From: Clostridium_AD sp937920395 | GTDB lineage: Bacteria > Bacillota > Clostridia > Clostridiales > Clostridiaceae | Assembly: GCA_052274345.1 (NCBI GenBank) | Contig: DAVZGP010000015.1 | Location: 1-64,000 of the forward strand | Direction of reading: 5' to 3' | Length of the DNA stretch: 64,000 nucleotides | Shown: piece after piece, positions 53,754-62,546 of the stretch | How the letters are laid out: every line of letters starts with the position of its first letter | How positions within the stretch are numbered: the stretch's first letter is position 1 | The notes under the pieces: model-generated | The model's input: only the letters and a program-made list of their open reading frames with translations | Database searches by the model: none | What the model was told of the DNA's origin: nothing | Program-made: the position numbers and the translations under genes

Positions 53754-54755
53754 ATGAAATCTGATATAAATGGTATTTATAAAAATGAACTCCCACAGTT
53801 TCTAAATGATTATTTTAATTATTTAGCTACGATTAAAGGCTGTTCTATTAATACGATTGTTGCTTATACTGCTGATTTATCATTATTATTAAAGTTTATA
53901 AAAATGTATAAAGGTTTAGTAACATCTGATAAGGACCTAAAGCTTGAGGACATTGTAATTAACGACTTAACCTTAGATACATTAAAAACTCTTACATTAC
54001 AAGATTTATATGCCTTTATCTCCTATCTTGGTAAATACAGGGCTAATGGCAATTATGCTAAGGCTAGAAAAATTGCATCCATAAAGTCCCTTTTTAAGTA
54101 TTTAACTACTAAAGCTAAAGTACTAACTGTAGATCCAACAATAGATTTAGAGTCCCCTAAGCTTGGTAAAAGAAGCCCAGTTTTCTTAACATTAAGTGAA
54201 AGTAAAGCCCTGCTCGATGCCACAATTTCTCGAGATAAACATTCTATTCGTGACCATAGTATTATTACATTATTTCTAAACTGTGGTCTACGATTGTCAG
54301 AACTTTGTAGTATAAATTTATCTGATATGAAAGAAGATACATTATCTGTAATTGGAAAAGGAAATAAAGAACGAACAATTTATTTAAATAAAGCATCCCT
54401 TAGGGCAATCTATAAATATTTACCTATTAGAAATATGAACATAGATAAAATTCATGTTGAGGATAAAGATGCCCTCTTTATAAGTGGAAAATTTGGAAGA
54501 ATTAATAAAAGAACTGTAGAGAGAATTGTAAAAAAGCATATAGGAGATGCTGGTCTCAATAAAAATAAATATACTCCTCATAAATTAAGACATACTTCAG
54601 CTACCCTCATGTATAAATACGGGAACGTAGATATTAGAAGTTTGCAAGATATATTAGGTCATGAAAATATTTCTACTACTCAAATATATACTCATGCGGA
54701 TGATGAAAAACTAAGAAATGCGGTTAAGTCGAATCCCCTCTCTGATGAACAATAA
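53754..54755 (+). CDS. XerC/D-like tyrosine recombinase (333 aa)
   Basis: Site-specific recombinase with an N-terminal SAM-like core-binding domain (about 12-125) and a catalytic domain from about 140. The catalytic set is present: R180 (NCGLRLSEL), K204 (GKGNKERTI), H277 and R279 (PHKLRHTSAT), H303 (LGHENISTT) and nucleophile Y312 (QIYTHAD). Length is near that of XerC/XerD. Clostridial genomes often carry this form near lexA, so it may be the chromosomal dimer-resolution enzyme. GGAGG lies five bases before ATG 53754. An inverted repeat sits at its promoter. Confidence 0.88.
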   Translation: MKSDINGIYKNELPQFLNDYFNYLATIKGCSINTIVAYTADLSLLLKFIKMYKGLVTSDKDLKLEDIVINDLTLDTLKTLTLQDLYAFISYLGKYRANGNYAKARKIASIKSLFKYLTTKAKVLTVDPTIDLESPKLGKRSPVFLTLSESKALLDATISRDKHSIRDHSIITLFLNCGLRLSELCSINLSDMKEDTLSVIGKGNKERTIYLNKASLRAIYKYLPIRNMNIDKIHVEDKDALFISGKFGRINKRTVERIVKKHIGDAGLNKNKYTPHKLRHTSATLMYKYGNVDIRSLQDILGHENISTTQIYTHADDEKLRNAVKSNPLSDEQ

Positions 54756-54800
54756 AAAAGAGTATATGCTATCACATCAGTGATAATATATACTCTTTTA
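54756..54800. terminator. Bidirectional terminator
   Basis: AAAAGAGTATATGCTATCAC pairs with its near-complement and is followed by T-rich sequence on either strand. It begins directly after the recombinase stop. Confidence 0.88.
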
Positions 54801-54832
54801 GCCTTTAATTCTATATGATTTGTAAGTACTGT

Positions 54833-55318
54833 TTATACCTTCTTAAGTCTTATAAGGCCTGGAAATTCCTCTTGAAGAAATTCTGAATTATCTTCTTCGT
54901 CTTCAAGTAACTCTTTTGCCCCATCTATATCATCTATAAATTCCCAAACTTCATTATTTTCAGGTATGTATTTGTCTTTATTTAGTTTCTCTTGCTTTTC
55001 CTCAGCTAAAAATGCTTCATAAGCTTCAATTTTTGATGCTTCCTCATCTTTAGATGATTCTTCATCTTTATTTTCTATGGCCTCTGTCTCTAAAGCAGGT
55101 TCATCAATTTTATCCACATTATAAATATCATCATCTAACTTTCCTGTACCCGCATCCTCAAAGACTTCATCGATTTTTATAGCCTTAACATCAAAACCTT
55201 CAAGTTCTAAACATTTTCCACAGTTATCACATTTCTTATTTGAATTTAATTCGCAGACTTCACAATCACCACAGTCATTACAAATTTTCTTATTATTAAA
55301 GATACAGTTTTTAGACAT
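54833..55318 (-). CDS. Cys-rich N-terminus, acidic protein of unknown function (161 aa)
   Basis: Residues 1-40 hold a cysteine array (KNCIFNNKKICNDCGDCEVC, then CDNCGKCLEL), as in small zinc or iron-sulfur knuckles. The middle is very acidic and probably disordered. The end FLQEEFPGLIRLKKV is basic. The frame opens at 55354, but the Cys array and GGGGTG just before ATG 55318 favour the later start. It lies between the recombinase and lexA genes and is divergent from lexA. I recall similar clostridial proteins without function. Confidence 0.65.
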   Translation of the reverse strand: MSKNCIFNNKKICNDCGDCEVCELNSNKKCDNCGKCLELEGFDVKAIKIDEVFEDAGTGKLDDDIYNVDKIDEPALETEAIENKDEESSKDEEASKIEAYEAFLAEEKQEKLNKDKYIPENNEVWEFIDDIDGAKELLEDEEDNSEFLQEEFPGLIRLKKV

Positions 55319-55483
55319 ACAACACCCCGCTACATTTATTTCAAATACTATCATAATAGTCTATTATAACAAATAAGGCATCATTAATCAAATATTTATA
55401 AATTTTAATTATCTATAATATATTTATACTCAATTATTAAAAGAATTTTATATAGTTACTGTTTACAATTATAGACTAAAATA

Positions 55484-55522
55484 GAACATTTGTTTGATGT
55501 TTTTACATTTATATGGTATAAT
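55484..55522 (+). promoter_or_regulatory. lexA promoter with LexA box
   Basis: AGAACATTTGTTTGA fits the Gram-positive LexA operator (GAAC-N4-GTTY). It overlaps the -35 box TTGATG (55494), and TATAAT follows after 17 bases (55517-55522). This gives SOS autoregulation. Confidence 0.8.
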
Positions 55523-55547
55523 TTCAGCATGAATGAGAGGTGTTTAC

Positions 55548-56156
55548 ATGTTAACTCCAAAAAAAGATAAACAGAGTGAAATATATAACTTTATAAAAGA
55601 TCAAGTTCAATTAAAAGGATATCCACCTTCAGTAAGAGAAATATGTGTAGCTGTAGGATTAAAATCCACCTCAACTGTTCATGGTCATTTAGAAAGATTA
55701 GAAAAAAAAGGATATATACGTAGAGACCCTGCTAAACCTCGTGCAATAGAATTATTAAAGGATTCTGTTACAAGAAAAGAACTTATAGATATACCTATTA
55801 TAGGAAAAATTACAGCTGGGGTACCAATCCTTGCGGTTGAGAATGTTGAAGATACATTTACTATACCTTTAAATTTTACCAAAACTAATAATGATTTATT
55901 TATGCTTAAGGTTTCGGGTAGTAGCATGATTGAAGCCGGAATATTAGATGGTGATCTTGCTATAATCGAGAAAGTTAATGCGGCTAAAAATGGAGATATA
56001 GTTGTAGCACTTATAGATAACGAAGCCACTATTAAAAGATTTTTTAAGGAAAAAGGACATATAAGGCTTCAGCCTGAAAATTCATCAATGTCCCCTATCA
56101 TATTAGATGATTGTTCAATTTTAGGTATACTTGTCGGCATTTATAGAAAGTACTAA
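55548..56156 (+). CDS. lexA: LexA repressor (202 aa)
   Basis: SOS repressor. Winged HTH at 1-65 (KGYPPSVREICVAVGLKSTS). Self-cleavage site A90-G91 in GKITAGVPI, catalytic S126 in VSGSSMIEAGI and K163 in ATIKRFF are all present, so it should be cleavable. The open frame begins five codons earlier, but GAGAGGTG before ATG 55548 fixes the start. It has its own LexA box and terminator. Confidence 0.95.
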   Translation: MLTPKKDKQSEIYNFIKDQVQLKGYPPSVREICVAVGLKSTSTVHGHLERLEKKGYIRRDPAKPRAIELLKDSVTRKELIDIPIIGKITAGVPILAVENVEDTFTIPLNFTKTNNDLFMLKVSGSSMIEAGILDGDLAIIEKVNAAKNGDIVVALIDNEATIKRFFKEKGHIRLQPENSSMSPIILDDCSILGILVGIYRKY

Positions 56157-56176
56157 TTATCCCTTTAAACTTATGC

Positions 56177-56215
56177 AAAAGAGACTGTAATGATCTAATC
56201 ATTACAGTCTCTTTT
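56177..56215. terminator. Bidirectional terminator after lexA
   Basis: AAAAGAGACTGTAATGAT and its perfect complement around CTA; it serves lexA and the convergent lyase-family gene. Confidence 0.92.
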
Positions 56216-56271
56216 GATTGATACTAAGTTAACTGAAATAAATATTAATTATAATAATATTTACTCTAAAT

Positions 56272-57549
56272 TTATATAACTTTTGAAAGAGCTATTAATA
56301 TTCCAATCTTAGCATGATCAAATGTTAATCCACCCTGTAAATATGCTATATAAGGCTCTCTTATTGGAGCATCCGCAGATAATTCTATTGATGACCCTTG
56401 AATAAATGCGCCGGCTGCCATTATAACCTTATCTTCATATCCTGGCATATCCCATGGTTCACACTGAGCAAATGAATCAATCGGAGATCCTGATTGTATC
56501 CCCTTAATAAAATTAATTAGCATTTCTTTATTTCCAAATTTGATAGCCTGTATTATATCACTTCTTTTATCTGTGTATTTAGGAAGAACATCAAACCCTG
56601 CAAGTTCCATAATCCTTGCACAGAAAATAGCACCCTTCAATGCTTCCATAGTTACGTGTGGAGCTAAAAACAATCCTTGAAATAAAGAACGCATTACTCC
56701 AAATGTTGAACCACATTCTCCACCTATGCCTGGAATTGTTAGTCTATATGACGCTTGCACTACATATTCTTCTTTACCTGCAATGTAACCACCCGTTGGT
56801 GCAATTCCACCACCAATATTTTTTATTAAAGAACCTGCAACTAAATCTGCACCAACATCTGTAGGCTCTGTAGTTTCAATAAATTCTCCATAACAATTAT
56901 CTACAAAACAAATTACGTTAGGATTTATATCTTTTGCTGCTTTTATAATTTCTTCTATCTCACAAATTAATAAAGCTTTTCTCCATCCATATCCAGTAGA
57001 TCTTTGAATATGAACTAGCTTTATTGATTTATCGTTAAGCATTGTTTTTTTCATTAGATCTATATCAACCTTAGAATTTTTTAATTCCAGTTGTTTATAT
57101 TTAACGCCAAAATCTTTTAATGATCCGATATCTTTTTTATTGGTTATGCCAATTATGTTATGTAGTGTATCATAAGGCGTTCCACATACAGAAAGCATGG
57201 TATCATTAGGTCTTAAATTACCAAACAATGCTGCCCCAATTGCGTGTGTTCCATTAACAAAATGTGGTCTAACTAGTGCACTCTCACAATTAAAAATTCT
57301 TGCATATACTTTATCTAATGAATCTCTTCCTATATCTCCATAACCATATCCAGATGAGTTTGTAAAATGAGATTCGCTAATTCTCTCATCTTGAAGTGCA
57401 GTCAAAACCTTAAGTTGGTTAAACTCCCGCACTTCATCAAGCTTATCAAACTCCCCTTGCACATCTTTTATTGCTATATCATAGAGGCCTATAGTTTTTG
57501 AATTTATTTTATACTTCTTTTGAAGATATTCTTTTGTTATGTCTAACAT
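56272..57549 (-). CDS. Methionine gamma-lyase family PLP enzyme (YnbB / aluminium-resistance type), 425 aa
   Basis: Fold type I PLP protein of the group once called aluminium resistance proteins and now methionine gamma-lyase family; true substrate uncertain. Seen: SGYGYGDIGRDSLDKVYARIF, RPHFVNGTHAIGAALFGNLRP, ICFVDNCYGEFIE (PLP aspartate), DLVAGSLIKNIGGGIAPTGGYIAG with the cofactor lysine, and SSIELSADAPIREPY. Length is typical. AAAGGGG lies nine bases before the ATG. In Bacillus the relative ynbB lies in the same general neighbourhood as SOS and glutamine genes. Confidence 0.87.
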   Translation of the reverse strand: MLDITKEYLQKKYKINSKTIGLYDIAIKDVQGEFDKLDEVREFNQLKVLTALQDERISESHFTNSSGYGYGDIGRDSLDKVYARIFNCESALVRPHFVNGTHAIGAALFGNLRPNDTMLSVCGTPYDTLHNIIGITNKKDIGSLKDFGVKYKQLELKNSKVDIDLMKKTMLNDKSIKLVHIQRSTGYGWRKALLICEIEEIIKAAKDINPNVICFVDNCYGEFIETTEPTDVGADLVAGSLIKNIGGGIAPTGGYIAGKEEYVVQASYRLTIPGIGGECGSTFGVMRSLFQGLFLAPHVTMEALKGAIFCARIMELAGFDVLPKYTDKRSDIIQAIKFGNKEMLINFIKGIQSGSPIDSFAQCEPWDMPGYEDKVIMAAGAFIQGSSIELSADAPIREPYIAYLQGGLTFDHAKIGILIALSKVI

Positions 57550-57612
57550 GATTTAGTTCCCCTTTGTATTATGTATTTTAATTTACCTCATTAATAATAA
57601 CATATATCTAAA

Positions 57613-58287
57613 CTATTTTAATATTATTGTGCCCTTTATTTGAATTTCCTCAGAATCAAAGGCTTGTATTCCTGATTTTTCTTCTACTGCAACTTTATAC
57701 ATTGCTTTTGCCACAGTTTTTCCGTATACTGGCTTATATTTTTTTAGAGCACCATTAAATATAAAGGGAATACATTTTGAAATAACTTCTGCTGCTTTTT
57801 CACCAAACCTAAATTCGGCTCTATCTCCTAAAAGCAAAGATGGTCTAAAAATTTTAAGACCTTTTAATCCTAAGTCACTAAGTATAGTTTCCAATTGACC
57901 TTTAACTTTGTTATAGAAAACACTAGACTTTATATTAGCACCCATTGATGAAATCACAAGAAATTGAGATACATCATTTTCCTTGGCTTTCCTAGCTAAT
58001 GAAACTATATATTCTAAATCAACCTTTTTAAAGGCGTTTTTACTCTTAGCTTTTTTTATGGTTGTTCCTAGGCAGCAAAATATATGATTAAGCCTATCAT
58101 CAAGCTTATAGGTATCTATTAATTCAAAATTTATTATTTTCTCTTCAAGCTTTTTATTGTTAATTCCAGTAGGTTTTCTAACCCAAACTATCACCTTTTC
58201 ATACTCTGGGGACTCTAATAATATATTAACTAAATTACCACCAACAAGTCCGGTAGCCCCTACTACTAATGCTGTTTTCTTTTCCAT
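57613..58287 (-). CDS. NAD(P)-binding oxidoreductase, atypical SDR (224 aa)
   Basis: Rossmann-fold protein with TALVVGATGLVGGNLVNILL at the start, a FCCLGTTIKKAKSKNAFKKVD block, ISSMGAN, and YNKVKG as the Y-x-x-x-K pair. This pattern is that of the HTATIP2/YbjT-like atypical short-chain dehydrogenases, which use NADPH on unknown substrates. AAGGAGAGG precedes the ATG. It lies 40 bases from the stop of the ATPase operon on the same strand and may be read from it. Confidence 0.8.
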   Translation of the reverse strand: MEKKTALVVGATGLVGGNLVNILLESPEYEKVIVWVRKPTGINNKKLEEKIINFELIDTYKLDDRLNHIFCCLGTTIKKAKSKNAFKKVDLEYIVSLARKAKENDVSQFLVISSMGANIKSSVFYNKVKGQLETILSDLGLKGLKIFRPSLLLGDRAEFRFGEKAAEVISKCIPFIFNGALKKYKPVYGKTVAKAMYKVAVEEKSGIQAFDSEEIQIKGTIILK

Positions 58288-58327
58288 AATTACCTCTCCT
58301 TACGATTAAATATATATAGTTTTATTC

Positions 58328-59881
58328 TTAACTACCCTTTTTAACCTCTTCAATAATTTCTTTAACAGTTTCCTTTAATTCCTCCCCAACTTTTTTATAC
58401 TCTATATCATATTTTTCATTTTGACTTTTTATAAAGTACATTAAAGCATAATAAGTAGGCTTAAATTTATCCTTTAGCATAAGTTCTTTTTCATTAAATA
58501 GATTTAGTAGAGTGTTATATTGTTTTTTAGTCATTAGTAATATAAAATATTCATTAATGAACTTATCATATTGGTCTGTATCATTGGTTACTTGTAAAAA
58601 CAAATGAGCCTTTTGAATGGATTCTTGTATTTTATCATTAAGAAGTAAGGCTTTCGATGATTCATAAATAGTACTAAAATCATTGTTTTCACTTTTATTA
58701 ACTAGGGTGTCCCTATTACACCAGTTTTCTAAAAATTTTATAAGCCATAATACCTGCTGTTTCTCTTTTTCTCCTCCAAATCTTATTAGATACCATATGT
58801 TAAAGAATCGATCTTTAATTTGATACATATAATTTTTCTTATTTATAGGTATTTTATTTATCACTCCATTTTTTTCTAATTGATTTAGCTGAGCGGATAC
58901 TTCTTTGCTTTGCATCCTTACTTTATCCGCAATTTCTCTAGTTGTTATGGCTTCCCAGCTTAAAGCAATAATATCAACAATTTCTTGTTGAACTGGAGAT
59001 GAATTATCCATAATGTGTTTATAAAGAGGTGTTACTCTATCTGCTAAGGTATAGATGTCTTTAAGAGCCAGGCCCCTATCATTGTCTTCACTATTGAAAA
59101 TCAATGACATTATTCTAGGAACTCCACCAGTTAACCTCCTATATGCTTCTATTTTACCTTTATTATCTTTGATTATTTCCTTTATGTTCTTATTATTAAA
59201 ACCTTCACCTAATTTTTCAAGAAAGTCATTAGTTTCTTCTGTAGTTAAGCCTTTCAATGCTATTAATTTAAAGAAGTCATAAAATGGTTTTTCATAATCA
59301 AAAGTAAACTCTAAAACCTCTGAGGATGCTCCTATAAAACGAATTTCAGCAGAGGTTAATAAAATTTCTCTAAGTTTTTGTTGCTCAATAAGTTTAAATT
59401 TTTTTAAAATTATCTCAGCATTATCTATTAGAAGTATTAACTTTTTATTTTTTTCTTTAAGTCTTTGTTCAATTATTTTAAAAGATATATCCTCGTAGTC
59501 ATCTTTCTTTGCATATGTAGCCATATGATCATAAAGTCCTTCAAATTCATAACTCTCTTTTTCAAGATTTTGGGCAACTACCTCCCAAAGCTTAAATAAT
59601 CTACGAATACTATATTTCTCCTCTGGTAAAATAACTGGAATAAGTTTTTCTTTTAATTCTGGATCTCTTTTTATTTCAAAATATAACCTTTTAAGCAAGG
59701 TTGTTTTACCATACCCTCTTTGAGCCTCTATCATATAATGTTGCTCTGGATATTTCATGTCTGAACTTTTTATATCATTTATAATTTTCTGAAATTCTTT
59801 TTTTCTTATTACAAAACTATTAATTAATTCTTTCTGTGTTAAATTGTTGGGGTTATAAAAACTTATACTATTAGTTTGCAT
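58328..59881 (-). CDS. AAA/STAND-like ATPase with winged helix and helical C-terminus (517 aa), gene 2 of pair
   Basis: P-loop ATPase of the kind called archaeal-type or STAND-like ATPase. Walker A is EAQRGYGKTTLL (about 52-63); the Walker B strand is LILLIDNAEIILK with D153 followed by Asn154 where most members have Glu, so hydrolysis may be slow or altered. A winged helix follows (about 294-360: ITTREIADKVRMQSKEVSAQ ... LEKNGVI). The last 150 residues are helical and TPR-like, a likely sensing or protein-binding module. Its ATG lies inside the end of gene 1 (11-base overlap), so the two are coupled. Function unknown; see findings. Confidence 0.75.
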   Translation of the reverse strand: MQTNSISFYNPNNLTQKELINSFVIRKKEFQKIINDIKSSDMKYPEQHYMIEAQRGYGKTTLLKRLYFEIKRDPELKEKLIPVILPEEKYSIRRLFKLWEVVAQNLEKESYEFEGLYDHMATYAKKDDYEDISFKIIEQRLKEKNKKLILLIDNAEIILKKFKLIEQQKLREILLTSAEIRFIGASSEVLEFTFDYEKPFYDFFKLIALKGLTTEETNDFLEKLGEGFNNKNIKEIIKDNKGKIEAYRRLTGGVPRIMSLIFNSEDNDRGLALKDIYTLADRVTPLYKHIMDNSSPVQQEIVDIIALSWEAITTREIADKVRMQSKEVSAQLNQLEKNGVINKIPINKKNYMYQIKDRFFNIWYLIRFGGEKEKQQVLWLIKFLENWCNRDTLVNKSENNDFSTIYESSKALLLNDKIQESIQKAHLFLQVTNDTDQYDKFINEYFILLMTKKQYNTLLNLFNEKELMLKDKFKPTYYALMYFIKSQNEKYDIEYKKVGEELKETVKEIIEEVKKGS

Positions 59882-61046
59882 TCTTTTTACACCACCACAT
59901 TCTTAATATGGGAGAAGTAAATGTATAAAATTTCTCCTCATCATCATTATTTATATATCCATCATCTATAAGAGTGTTTAACAGGTCTTTATATGTTTCG
60001 CAAAGATCATATTTCACAGCGTAATTGTACATTTCGTTATAAGATATCTTCTTGACCTCCGATGTTGATATTATATTTAATACTTCTATAATAAACTTAT
60101 AGTCATTATTTTTATACACCACAAGTCTTTCTTGCCAACTACTAAATTTATTGTTTTCTTCGATCATACGTTTAATTGCAATATCTACTGATTTATTATG
60201 TATAATGCATAGATTGTCTTCATCATAAATGTCTTGGAGCTTATCCATAGCAAGTTGAATATAAAAAGGAATTAACCATTTAATTTCACTTAGCATATGA
60301 TTTATAGTATCATCGTCCATAGAAAAATCTAGTCCTTTAAGTAGCTCATTTACAAGGTTTTTTCCTTCTGATTCACTTAGTGGAGTGACTTTTACTATAT
60401 CTAAGTCATTTATAAACTTTGAAGAATCCATTCGTCTTGCAATACCCTCAAGGCTTATTGAACCTGTATATATAAATTGAAATTTATTATTTATATCACT
60501 ATTTTGTCTTAAAACTCTATTACTCTGGAGCAGATGAACTGCATATGGAGTACCTTCTTTTTGTTGAATATTCTCGATTGTTTGAGCAAATTCATCTATC
60601 ATTATAATTAATTTGTGCCCTTCTAAATCAATGGACCTCATGATTTCTATAAATTTATCATAATAATTATATTCAATATTTTTGCTAAACTTAACGGAGT
60701 CTATACCAACCTCATCTATGCTTTTAAAAACATTTTTAGCAATGTCTCTTATTGAATTTATTACTTTATCTCTTTTTCTTATTGAATCACAATTCAATAT
60801 AGCCTTTACAATTTCTTTATAATACTTATTCTCGTCATATACTGATTCCGTAATTACATAAACTACATAGTACTTCTCCCTTGGGTTATCCTCTATATAT
60901 CTCATTAAGGATGTCTTTCCTACTCTTCTTGGAGCAGAAATTATAATGCTACTATCTGAATCTATTTTTCTCCATAATTTATTTATTAGAATAGGCCTTT
61001 TAAAAAAATTGTCACCTCGTGCAGCTTGCCCAGTTGTAATTTTCAT
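59871..61046 (-). CDS. AAA/STAND-like ATPase (391 aa), gene 1 of pair
   Basis: P-loop ATPase with Walker A SAPRRVGKTSLMRY (about 37-50), Walker B KLIIMIDEFAQ (D151, E152) and a sensor-like FIYTGSISLEGIARR. The arginine-rich start of the P loop (APRRVGKT) is typical of the archaeal-type ATPase group, often found in defence or partner-sensing loci. The C-terminal third is a probable winged helix (YNEMYNYAVKYDLCETYKDL, then DDGYINNDDEEKFYTF). AGGAGG lies before the ATG. Driven by a consensus promoter covered by a perfect inverted repeat, and translationally coupled to gene 2. Confidence 0.77.
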   Translation of the reverse strand: MKITTGQAARGDNFFKRPILINKLWRKIDSDSSIIISAPRRVGKTSLMRYIEDNPREKYYVVYVITESVYDENKYYKEIVKAILNCDSIRKRDKVINSIRDIAKNVFKSIDEVGIDSVKFSKNIEYNYYDKFIEIMRSIDLEGHKLIIMIDEFAQTIENIQQKEGTPYAVHLLQSNRVLRQNSDINNKFQFIYTGSISLEGIARRMDSSKFINDLDIVKVTPLSESEGKNLVNELLKGLDFSMDDDTINHMLSEIKWLIPFYIQLAMDKLQDIYDEDNLCIIHNKSVDIAIKRMIEENNKFSSWQERLVVYKNNDYKFIIEVLNIISTSEVKKISYNEMYNYAVKYDLCETYKDLLNTLIDDGYINNDDEEKFYTFTSPILRMWWCKKNAN

Positions 61047-61087
61047 AATTAGTACCTCCTACTGTTCCTTTATTCCTTATATTTACA

Positions 61088-61139
61088 ATTATACCTAACA
61101 AAAAATATTTTGTCAAGTTATTTAACAAAATATTTTTTG
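61088..61139 (-). promoter_or_regulatory. Consensus promoter embedded in a 15-bp inverted repeat
   Basis: Minus strand: TTGACA (61116-61111), 17 bases, TATAAT (61093-61088). CAAAAAATATTTTGT at 61099-61113 and its exact complement at 61125-61139 flank the -35 box, one arm lying in the spacer between the boxes. A bound repressor would block RNA polymerase. Confidence 0.8.
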
Positions 61140-61239
61140 CCAAATAGAATAAGGCGCAAAAAAATATCACACCTATTATGAGTGTTGTAACTTAGATCAA
61201 CAATTATGTAACAGCTAGCAAAACATGATTCTTGTAGTT

Positions 61240-61326
61240 TTACGAATTTAGAAAACACCAAATACCTCTCCATATGGAGTCAGCAACACATGAACCCATT
61301 ACACTTTTTAATATAATATTTGTCAT
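61240..61326 (-). pseudogene. Fragment resembling the start of an ADP-ribosylglycohydrolase
   Basis: A 28-codon frame starts MTNIILKSVMGSCVADSI behind AGGGGAG. That stretch fits the N-terminus of DraG-type ADP-ribosylglycohydrolases (G-x-x-x-G/A-D-A/S-x-G-V-P-x-E). After ADSI the similarity stops and the frame soon ends. It looks like a deletion remnant; an independent small protein cannot be excluded. Confidence 0.35.
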
Positions 61327-61374
61327 TCTCTCTCCCCTTTCACTATATACATAATATTTAAAATTATTATGATA

Positions 61375-61992
61375 CTAACTTATAACCTCACCTATATATT
61401 TTTTTATGATTTTATTAAATTTGTTCCAGTATGGTGGGTATTCATTACTTCCACACTTACTAATTTTATTGCAATCAGTAAAACTTATTTTAAGTTTCCA
61501 CTGTGTACCGTCACATATATCATTATCATAATATTTATCTTTCCAACAGCTTATTTCTAAAGTAGTTAGATCCTCTATAAAATCAAACCATTGTTCTGAT
61601 GTCAAAGGTATTTCTTTTAATATAAAATCAGGATTAAGATTAATATCACTTTTGGGATGTTTTAAGTCAATAAACATTCCACCTGGTGTTTCTGCATACC
61701 TGATTAGCTTATTTTTTCTCTTTCCATCAATTAATATAAATTGAGATGTACCAAAATATCCACCCACTGAAAATTCAAACAAGGTCATCTCAGAAAAAAG
61801 ATATAGTCCGTTACCACCAAAGTTCTGTTCACAACTTTTACAATGTCTAGTTGGAGTTATTATTGGAAGACAGCATCCACCTAATACTAATTCTCCTCGT
61901 TTAGATGCTTCAAAAGCTTCACTTGTTGGCATCCTATATAGTATCTTCACCGTGTCCATTGAACCACATGCAGGACATCTTCTTTTGGTCAT
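61375..61992 (-). CDS. Zinc-ribbon hypothetical protein (205 aa)
   Basis: The N-terminal 60 residues hold a treble-clef or ribbon-like pair of Cys motifs (RRCPACGSMD and HCKSCEQNF) with GGCCLPIITPTR between them. The rest is an unassigned alpha/beta domain with several more cysteines (EISCWKD, SFTDCNKISKCGS) and a tryptophan-rich look. No membrane segment. GAGGTGAC precedes the ATG. It may be transcribed together with the DraG-like fragment downstream. Some single-copy immunity or phage-defence proteins look like this, but I have no family match. Confidence 0.6.
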   Translation of the reverse strand: MTKRRCPACGSMDTVKILYRMPTSEAFEASKRGELVLGGCCLPIITPTRHCKSCEQNFGGNGLYLFSEMTLFEFSVGGYFGTSQFILIDGKRKNKLIRYAETPGGMFIDLKHPKSDINLNPDFILKEIPLTSEQWFDFIEDLTTLEISCWKDKYYDNDICDGTQWKLKISFTDCNKISKCGSNEYPPYWNKFNKIIKKYIGEVIS

Positions 61993-62151
61993 CTATGTCA
62001 CCTCTTCTAAATTTGATACAAAGCTTTAATACATATATTTTTTCTAGTTTAACATTGATTTTATTAACTTCCAATTATAAGAATAATGGGAAGTTGATCA
62101 ATAACTATTATGGTTCTTTTTTAATATATGGTGCATTACAATATATGAATA

Positions 62152-62478
62152 TTATGCCTCGCCGTATATTTCAGAGAAATATAAAATCCACGATTTTGTA
62201 ACTTTAAAATTACTCATTGGATTTCCTGTTCCTCCATCATATACGGTGAAATCAGTAATTACGTAAATCATAGCATTTTCCTTATCAAGGGTATCTTTAT
62301 CCAGTTCATATTGACCTTTATTAATGTCTATGGTCGCTTTAAAAGCTCCAATTGGATGTCCAGTTACAAATAAATTAGTTCTAATAGATATTTGAGGAGT
62401 TATATGAGTTATAATAACTCCTCCAATAATTATTATTAAAGTGAATAATATTATAATAATTTTTCTAACAAACTTCAT
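62152..62478 (-). CDS. Membrane-anchored or secreted hypothetical protein (108 aa)
   Basis: One N-terminal hydrophobic helix (FVRKIIIILFTLIIIIGGVII) acts as a signal anchor, followed by an extracytoplasmic beta domain with IDINKGQYELDKDTL and VITDFTVYDGGTGNP. No lipobox cysteine. The frame opens at 62514, but AGGAGG before ATG 62478 fixes the start. Single gene; function unknown. Confidence 0.6.
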   Translation of the reverse strand: MKFVRKIIIILFTLIIIIGGVIITHITPQISIRTNLFVTGHPIGAFKATIDINKGQYELDKDTLDKENAMIYVITDFTVYDGGTGNPMSNFKVTKSWILYFSEIYGEA

Positions 62479-62546
62479 TAGTTTCCTCCTCATTAGTACG
62501 TTATATTTTACCAATGTTACGCACTATAAAAAAACATATTTTATAT

